This document shows positions 57,180 through 64,000 of a DNA stretch of 64,000 bases, piece by piece (the stretch's first letter is position 1; the number at the start of each line of letters is the position of its first letter). The notes under the pieces were generated by a model that was not told the origin of the DNA, did no database searches, and saw only the letters and a program-made list of their open reading frames with translations. Made by a program: the position numbers and the translations under genes. This stretch comes from Ceratodon purpureus. Taxonomy: Eukaryota > Streptophyta > Bryopsida > Pseudoditrichales > Ditrichaceae. The DNA lies in NCBI GenBank assembly GCA_014871385.1, contig CM026433.1, positions 7,451,930 to 7,515,929 on the forward strand, in the 5' to 3' direction.

Positions 57180-58390
57180 AAAGAGCAGAGAGAGAGGAGG
57201 CAGGGGAGGGTGCGGAAGAGGGAGGAGGTGTGTAAGGAGGGAGAGATTGGGGTTGTTGGGGGGAAAGAGGAGGGGGAGGAAGGGACCTTCGGATCCGAAG
57301 GTCCCTTTCTCCCCCTCCTCTTTCCCTCCCACAGCATAGAGAAAGGAGGGAGAAGAGGGTGAGGGAGAGGGGAGGAGAGTGGGAAGGAGGGGAAGATTGG
57401 GACTATGGGAGGGAAAGTGGAGGGGGAGGAAGGGACCTTCGGATCCGAAGGTCCCTTTCTCCCCCTCCTCTTTCCCTCCCACAGCATAGAGAAAGGAGGG
57501 AGAAGAGGGTGAGGGAGAGGGGAGGAGAGTGGGAAGGAGGGGAAGATTGGGACTATGGGAGGGAAAGTGGAGGGGGAGGAAGGGACCTTCGGATCCGAAG
57601 GTCCCTTTCTCCCCCTCCACTTTCCCTCCCACAGCAGAGAGAATGCTGGGAGAAGAGGGTGAGGGAGAGGGGAGGAGAGTGGGAAGGAGGGGCAGATTGG
57701 GACTATGGGAGGGAAAGTGGAGGGGGAGAAAGGGACCTTCGGATCCGAAGGTCCCTTTCTCCCCCTCTCCTTTCCCTCCCACAGCAGAGAGAATGCTGGG
57801 AGAAGAGGGTGAGGGAGAGGGGAGGAGAGTGGGAAGGAGGGGCAGATTGGGACTATAGGAGGGAAAGTGGAGGGGGAGAAAGGGACCTTCGGATCCGAAG
57901 GTCCCTTCCTCCCCCTCCACTTTCCCTCCCACAGCAGAGAGAAAGGAGGGAGAAGAGGGTGAGGGAGAGGGGAGGAGAGTGGGAAGGAGGGGAAGATTGG
58001 GACTATGGGAGGGAAAGTGGAGGGGGAGGAAGGGACCTTCGGATCCGAAGGTCCCTTTCTCCCCCTCCACTTTCCCTCCCACAGCAGAGAGAATGCTGGG
58101 AGAAGAGGGTGAGGGAGAGGGGAGGAGAGTGGGAAGGAGGGGCAGATTGGGACTATGGGAGGGAAAGTGGAGGGGGAGAAAGGGACCTTCGGATCCGAAG
58201 GTCCCTTTCTCCCCCTCTCCTTTCCCTCCCACAGCAGAGAGATAGGACGGAGAGGAGGGTGAGGGAGAGGAAGGTGAGGGAGAGGAGGGTGAGGGAGAGG
58301 AGGGTGAGGGAGAGGGGAGGAGAGTGGATACTGGAGGGGGAAGCCGAGAGGAGCGACGGAAAGAGTAGCAGCAAGAGCAAAAACAGCTAG
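57180..58390. repeat. 150-bp tandem array centred on CCTTCGGATCCGAAGG
   Basis: Seven palindromes at 57288, 57438, 57588, 57738, 57888, 58038 and 58188, exactly 150 bp apart. Around the core the inverted symmetry extends far: at 57738 it is perfect for about 46 bp (GGGGGAGAAAGGGACC on the left arm) and near-perfect beyond. The rest is G/A-rich 'gggagaagagggtgagg'. It is followed by GGTGAGGGAGAGG 15-bp repeats (58258-58320). Because 150 is divisible by three, long frames run through on both strands; they are not taken as genes. The position mirrors the satellite of element 1. Confidence 0.95.
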
Positions 58391-58560
58391 GGTCCCGAGG
58401 GACCTTCGGATCGGAAAGTCCCTCAGAGCCCCAGATGTTTTTGCTCTTGCGGCGGAGGGAGAGGAGGAAAAGTAAGGTGAGCAATAGGTTCTGGAGGACC
58501 GCTGACTGTACCATGAAACCACCTTCGGATCCGAGGATGGTTTGTTGATGCAGCCTTTCT
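58391..58560. repeat. Additional GGATCC-centred hairpins after the array
   Basis: 'gcaagagcaaaaacagct' near 58369 pairs with 'tgtttttgctcttgc' near 58436, around a degraded core TTCGGATCGGAA (58404-58415). A further core 'ccttcggatccgagg' lies near 58525. Confidence 0.75.
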
Positions 58561-58668
58561 TCGAAGGATACAGTAGTTGCATACATGAGCGGCTGGAGAA
58601 GAGTGTAAGAATCAGTGATTTATAATTGTTTCATTGAATACTCATGGTCTGGTGCGTGTGATGTTCAG

Positions 58669-61600
58669 GAGTCTGAGATTGTACCCATGGATGTGGAGGG
58701 AGCTGAAGAAGAAGAAGAGCCATCAGAAGACCGTGGAGTTCATTATACGGTTGCGAAATTGAGGCAGAAACGTGCTGGAAACTCACACATCGTCCTTAAT
58801 GAATCGGTGGAGCAGCCGATTGGGGAGTTGGATATTCCGCTTTGTAGGATGGTGGCAATGACAGATGTACGAAGTCCTCTATTGAAAGATATTGCGAAGC
58901 TGCAGGCGGAATTTGCTACTGGCTACAGGCGAGGTGGACCGTGCTTCTATGTGTCTCTTCATAGTTATGCATTGCAGACACAGGAGGAAACAGACGAGAT
59001 TAGAGCCGGGTGGTCAGACACTTGGAAGAATGCTGAGAAGACATTCGAAGACCAATGCCAAGCTATTCCGGAATTGAGAATCTTCTCAAACAAAATGTTC
59101 TTCATTTGGGATGGGAATCATAGATTCAAGGCTTGGATGGAGGAGATTCATCAGTTTCATTATGACGACCCTGATTTCCATCCGGCAGTGAAGTCAATCG
59201 TGTTGCGCGTTTCCGAAGAAAACAATCAGCAGCTATTAAATGCGATGACTCATTGGAACAAGTGAGTGTCTTGAAATACGGCTTTTTGCATTCTTCTTTA
59301 TTAAATGAGTAGTGGTGCTAACGATTTACTGTTGCAGGAAGAACGAAGTCGACCATGTCGAACAGCATTGGACTCATGAATTACGCCGAATCATACAGTT
59401 CGGCACTATGCCCTTCGAGACGTTAAAGACCATTCTTCCCAAACGGGACTATGCAGCTAGTGTTGCGGAGTGGGAAAAGGTGACCAAGAAGAAGAAGAAG
59501 TGGTACCATATGACAGCAGATGCCTTTTGCAACTTCTTGTATGGGGTACTGAACAAACCTACCTCCGTGATTTTATGATTTATCGTTTGATTATATGTCA
59601 TTTTAATGTGTGCTTTATGTACTCTACAGAGGGAAATCAATATGGCGGAGGACGCTGCGATTCAACAGTACGAGGACACGCTGCTGAAGTACGAGGGGAA
59701 AGCCCTGGAAGGCTCATCTATTGACTTGAAGAAAAAATCTGAAGAAGCTATCGCGGCTTGCAAAAAGAAGTTGCACACCAATATGGACCGCTTGCTTGCC
59801 ATCGCGGACCCCGCAAATGGCGAGGGATTCATCGATGAGGTATCTCGATTCACTTATCCAATGTACTTTCGGATCCGAGAGTAGTTTTGTAGTGCGACAG
59901 AGTTGTTGTTTTCTTAGGCTAACTCTCAAATTTTAAATGAAAGTAGATGCAGCCCAATGTACTTTCGGATCCGAGAGTAGTTTTGCAGTATAACAAAGTT
60001 GTTGTTTTCTTAGGCTAACTCTCAAATTTTAAATGAAAGTAGATGCAGCCCAATGTACTTTCGGATCCGAGAGTAGTTTTGCAATGCGTCAGAGTTGGTG
60101 TTTTCTTAAGCCAATTCTCAAATTTTAAATGAAAGTAGATGCAGCCCAATGTACTTTCGGATCCGAGAGTAGTTTTGCAGTGTGACAGAGTTGTTGTTTT
60201 CTTAGGCTAATTCTCATATTTGAAATGAAAGTAGATGCAGCCCAATGTATTTTGGGATCCGAGAGTAGTTTTGCAGTATGACAGAGTTGTTGTTTTCGTA
60301 GGCTAATTCTTAATTTTAAAATGAAAGTAGATGCAGCCCAATGTACTTTCGGATCCGAGAGTAGTTCTGTGGAACTGGATATTTACTTTAATTCTCGATA
60401 AACAGCCCTAATTTCAGCCTAGTTCAAATCATCACCATTTAATTCAGGTTGTGTTTGATTAAATGGTCAGCTTATGATGTTATTGACTTTATTAATGAAT
60501 ATTTTGATGTTGTTGGACAGATTATTGCGCATTACAATTGTAATATGTCTCAGCCGGAGATGAGTCCAGAGAAGCTTCAGTTGATAGCGACCGCCAAAGT
60601 TCCGGCCCAGTACAAGCAACGATGGTTAAAATGGTGGAATATGAGCAAGGATGGACGACAGGCCAACAACTTTCCAGAGCAACCTTGCGCTACTACCCAA
60701 CTGAGACCATGGGTGGAAACTGCTTCCTTCTACGCGGGCGTAAGTTCTCGGTAACATATTCTTGATATTTAAAAAAAAAATCTACCTCCAGGGGTACTTT
60801 CGGATCCGAAAGTCCTTTTGGAGGGGGCTATTACTAACTCCAAAAACTTGTAGGTCGTCAATTCCTGTACCCATTAGAGTTGTATAAATCAAATTCCTGC
60901 AGGGTCAAGAGTACTTTCGGATCCGAGAGTCCTTTCGGAGAAGGCTGTTTTACCTCCCAAAACACATAGGTCGTCAATTTCTATACCCATTTTTTATTCA
61001 GAGAGAATAATTTTTGCACTGCCCAGGGTACTTTCGGATCCGAGAGTGCATTTGGAGGGGCCGAAATTTTACTAATCTTCTGGAGTTTGATGCAGCTTGA
61101 GGAAGAAGCAGGAAATATTTATAACAATATCATTGATGAAGACAATCTCCAGATTCCGCGCCCGGGATTTGAGGGATCCATTGTTGACATCCGGAAATTC
61201 GTTCTTGACGGAAGCCAGATAATCTGGAAGAAAGGCTATCCGGATCTGGTTGGGAAGCCCTCAAAATTTAATAAGCAGAAGGAGTTTCTGGAGTGGGAGA
61301 ATACAAAGGAAGCCGCGTGCAGGGTTGTGGTGAGGTACTTTCAGCAGGAGTTGTTGAAGAAAGGGGCAATTGCCGAAGACCAATTTCCAGCTCGTTTCAG
61401 GAAATGGTTGGACACGGCAAGCGAGGACTGCATTTTTACACCAAGCCAGCGACGCGATTTCACGAGGCCGCACCTTCATCGGTGCCCTTGGTACATTGAG
61501 CTCAAGCCTGGAGACCGTTGCCCAGATCATGAGCTGGAGACATTCGCCATCTGCAAGAGGGAGACTGAGGAGATGAAGTCTAAAGGCCTGGACCTTGCGA

Positions 61601-63349
61601 ATGCAGATGCGCTATTGAATCTGACTGAACAGCAGCGGAAGAAGATGTCCAAAAAGCTTGAACGTGAAGAGCAGAGGGCAAAAGCAAAGGCTGAGAAGAA
61701 GGAAAAGGAGAGGGCGGAATCCACCAGACGGAAGGAAGAGAAGCTCATATTTCTCACTCAAGCCAAGAAGGTAAAGGAAATGGGCTTGAAGAAGGTTGCT
61801 GAGGATGAAGGTATTTCACCTTCTGGCAGTAGCATACCTTCTGATAGTATTCACGGGACATCTAGCTTGCCTTCGCAATCTGTCTACACCATCAAGACTC
61901 AAGATTCGGCGGAAGACAATGCGGAAATCCTCATTCTGAACGAGAGTGCCACGAGTATCTTCGACGAGTTCGAGGTCGAGTCGATTGCTGAAGAGGGCAA
62001 GAAGCCGCCGCTGTATTCGAAGATTCTGAGCTTTGTGCAGGAACATCAAGGACGTAAGCATCGGACATACAAGGGGCGGGAATCAAACGAGTGCGTGGAC
62101 CTTATTATTTGTGACGTGCCGGAGGGCTTACCTGTTCCTGGATTCCCACCTGCGAAGGAGGTTCCTATCTGGAATCAGCTGCTCATTACTAGAGATGAGG
62201 ATGGAAATAAGGAGGCGAAGTGGATCAGGCATGCTTTCGAGTTTGCAAATGAGTGGCTCAGCGACGATGGGGGTTTCCTTGTCATGTACCCGGATTCTGA
62301 GTATATCACCAACGAGATCTCAGCATGGGCGAGATGGTCGAACTTCAAGGTGGAGATGAAGTCGATCGTGACGAACAATATGCCTCTCACTAAGCCGGAT
62401 TTTGTTGGGAAGTATGTTGAATACTTTGTTATGAAGCTGTTCGTTAGGCAGGAAAACCGCGAGGAGTCTATTCCGGATGCGAACTTCCGTTACAACCCTC
62501 AAAGCCAGCTCCTGGATCAAGGTGTAGATCTTATCAACAAAGGGCTGGTTACTAATTGCATATCCGAGGAATCTATTACGAAACAACGGCGTTCCGGAAT
62601 TCCTTGGCGAGGGGCTCGGGAGAAATCAGACAATTTGCTTCTGGCTCTAATTGACCTCTGCACCGAAGAAGAAGACATTGTTGTCGACCTTTCAGCATCC
62701 ACAGGTGACATATCTATTCCGCGCCGATGATGATGTTTTATGGAATTCCTTATAATGATTTTTGCTCTTAGTACTAAATGTAAGGTTGTATCAGGTGCAT
62801 CCATTCGAGCTTGCAGAGGTCTCTATCGTCATATTGTGGCACTGGAGGCGGACGAGGATCTTTACCAGGAAGTTCTTCTTCAATATCAGAGCTCCGATGA
62901 AGAAGACTCTCCTCCACCGACCCCTCCATCTCCTCCAAGACGTCCCCCTTCTAAAGTTATAATGGAACCAGAGGTCAAGAGGGCACCGAAACGCAAATGT
63001 GAGTAAGTCCATATCTCCATACTTTAGCAGTTTGTAGTATTCAAATTTCGGTGGAGTTCTTTGCTAATTTCCTTTCTGGCAATGCAGATGGGAAATAAGA
63101 AACAAAACATCCAGAGAGGGGAGTTCATTTCGCAGAGCAGTGGAGAGGATTTCTAGCCCTGAAAGGTCATTCATATTACCTTCGTATGCAGAACAAGCCG
63201 CTCAGACCTTGGCATTGGCTCCATCTCCCTTCCCTTCAGAGAAGACACCATGTCTAGAATCTCGTGCTGTTGAGAGATATTTAGACATATATGCTAGTGA
63301 GGAGCACGTCCCATTCCTGGACACTGTGGAAGATGACCGTCGAGCATAA
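58669..63349 (+). CDS. Element 2 ParB-like/DNA methyltransferase-like protein
   Basis: Exons 58669-59261, 59338-59545, 59630-59839, 60521-60739, 61096-62704, 62795-63002, 63088-63349 encode about 1100 residues, plus possible upstream exons. The first exon has ELDIPLCRMVAMTDVR and MFFIWDGNHRFKAW (G-N-H-R at 59113-59124), a ParB/sulfiredoxin-like signature. The long exon has a charged, probably coiled-coil lysine/glutamate stretch (61640-61760), then VDLIICDVPEGLP (motif IV position, 62113-62124), SDDGGFLVMYPDS, PWRGAREKS and DIVVDLSASTG, completed by GASIRACRGLYRHIVALEAD in the next exon. This order (IV, X-like, I) is that of beta-type N6/N4 DNA methyltransferases. DVPE replaces D-P-P-Y, as DIPE does in element 1. 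Splice sites coincide with those of element 1 at several positions. All exons are open. Confidence 0.78.
59860..60365. repeat. ~96-bp intronic tandem array with TTTCGGATCCGAGA
   Basis: Six units with cores at about 59869, 59965, 60061, 60157, 60253 (mutated: ttttgggatcc) and 60349. Each unit reads 'gatgcagcccaatgtac', core, 'gtagttttgcag', 'ttgttgttttcttaggc'. It lies in the intron between exons 59630-59839 and 60521-60739 of the methyltransferase gene. Confidence 0.93.
60790..61050. repeat. Three further TTTCGGATCCGA sites in the next intron
   Basis: Cores at about 60798 (perfect ACTTTCGGATCCGAAAGT), 60915 and 61033, each followed by 'cctttnggag' and 'ggctnttt', about 117 bp apart. They lie in the intron between exons 60521-60739 and 61096-62704, and form a separate, degenerate tandem set. 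Confidence 0.88.
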
Positions 63350-64000
63350 ACCTGTAGATATTGGACTACTTGTGTGCATATTTTGTAATATTTGCCACAT
63401 GAACACTTATGCTTTCATCTTCGAACACTTATTGATTCTAATCAAAAGTGCTACTTCACATGCCAATTTGTAATGTCTGCTATTTTGGATGTCTGATTTA
63501 AATTAATCTTCATAGTTTTTATTGGTACAAAATAATGAATGTTTTAAATTCAGTTTGAGATCTCTGAATCATCCTTCGGATCCGCATGTCCATTTCATTT
63601 CATCCTTTTAACATTTAGTTTAATTTATCTTTTACAGTTTCCTTAAAATATGCCGACTTATTTTAAATTAGTTTTTTGCAATCAAATTTGTTTTTACGTT
63701 AATAATTTATTAATTATTAAGGCCCATATATCTGGAAAGGAGTGAAAAGGGGGGTTGGGAAAACAGTTCTCGGATCCGAGAACCGTTTCCGGACCCCCCT
63801 TTTCTCCACCCTCCACTCATCCCCTTCCCCCCAACTACCCTCCTATCCCTTCCTTTCCCCCTCCCATCTCTCCTCCCTCTCCCTCTTCCCCCCTTCCCCT
63901 CTCCCCCCTCTCCCTCTCCTAAACCCTTCCGCTCTCCTCCTCTCCCTCTCCCCCCCTTCCCCTCTCCCCCCTCTCCATCTCCCCCCCTTCCCCTCTCCCC
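63350..64000. other. Element 2 right arm: palindromes and C/T-rich low complexity
   Basis: 3' flank of the methyltransferase gene. A core 'ccttcggatccg' lies near 63573. A hairpin at about 63740-63812 has 'gttctcggatccgagaac' (63766-63783) at its apex, with arms gaaaaggggggt/accccccttttc. From about 63815 to the window end the sequence is C/T-only repeats (ccctctcccc). No gene seen; the terminus is not reached. Confidence 0.7.

Larger units (their letters stand above)
50325..64000. mobile_element. Element 2: second MULE-like transposon with ParB-methyltransferase, right end outside window
   Basis: The left terminus near 50325 reads 'gaagctatcttgtgagcagcgagcgg', resembling the element 1 terminus (agcttgtacgtgagcgg). 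The inner motif CCTATCACCGTGGAA at 50489-50503 matches CCTATAACCGTGGAA of element 1. Gene order is inverted relative to element 1: transposase (minus), HAYSKVG protein (minus), then basic/acidic exons and methyltransferase (plus). The palindrome TCGGATCCGA recurs over 20 times in non-coding parts. The last bases are C/T-rich low-complexity sequence, with no terminus reached. The transposase has an in-frame stop, so the element may depend on a related copy. Confidence 0.78.

Noticed and set aside
57161..58586. Open frames of 343-473 residues on both strands across the 150-bp array
   Set aside because: The unit length is a multiple of three and the sequence is G/A- or C/T-only, so frames stay open by construction. 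They have no start context or homologous domain and mirror each other on opposite strands.

Overview
The window reads as nuclear DNA of a land plant, probably a non-seed plant such as a moss, liverwort, lycophyte or fern; this assignment is inference. Supporting signs are GT-AG introns, an L1-type LINE with a plant-type DUF4283 first ORF, Ty1/Copia debris, a PLATZ-type zinc protein (a plant-only family), and AT-rich spacers. Three host genes are recognisable: an NADPH:quinone oxidoreductase of the TP53I3/PIG3 type (30241-32708, minus), a PLATZ protein (41781-42389, plus) and a HAD-IIA hydrolase of the CECR5/HDHD5 type (44718-47423, plus).

The rest is largely mobile DNA. Region by region: 1-518, spacer with degenerate 'cccatcat' repeats; 519-6924, a full-length, apparently intact LINE (minus) with a 13-bp target-site duplication; 7518-29113, 'element 1', a ~21.6-kb DNA transposon with terminal inverted repeats; 29114-50320, host genes, spacer, a piggyBac-like non-autonomous element (34303-35159), a decayed Copia fragment (36440-37660) and a decayed LINE (38305-40480); ~50325 to beyond 64000, 'element 2', a second, diverged and inverted member of the same transposon family whose right end is outside the window.

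The main discovery is this pair of giant transposons. Each carries two divergent multi-exon genes. One encodes a MULE-like transposase with a WRKY/GCM1-like zinc domain, a DDE-type core with a C-x2-H insert, and a C-terminal SWIM zinc finger. The other encodes a large protein joining a ParB/sulfiredoxin-like G-N-H-R module to a C-terminal module laid out like bacterial/phage N6-adenine/N4-cytosine DNA methyltransferases. Each also carries a small basic-tailed protein with the shared motif HAYSKVG-x-IPRGTY. Within the methyltransferase gene, between its putative N-terminal exons and its ParB exons, each element holds a tandem array whose unit is built around a long palindrome. In element 1 this is a ~242-bp unit with about 30 copies of CCTACTGTCGT/ACGACAGTAGG around a 2-bp centre. 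In element 2 it is a 150-bp unit centred on CCTTCGGATCCGAAGG, and the core TCGGATCCGA is scattered through introns and spacers over the rest of element 2. The palindromes differ between elements while gene content and array position are the same.

A reasonable hypothesis, not demonstrated here, is that each ParB-methyltransferase recognises its own element's palindromes, in the manner of ParB-parS or a self-marking modification system, while the transposase mobilises the unit. Element 1 looks intact; element 2 has an in-frame TAG in the transposase. An extra oddity is a run of five Pol II CTD-like heptads (Y-x-P-T-S-P-x) encoded in the element 1 methyltransferase locus.
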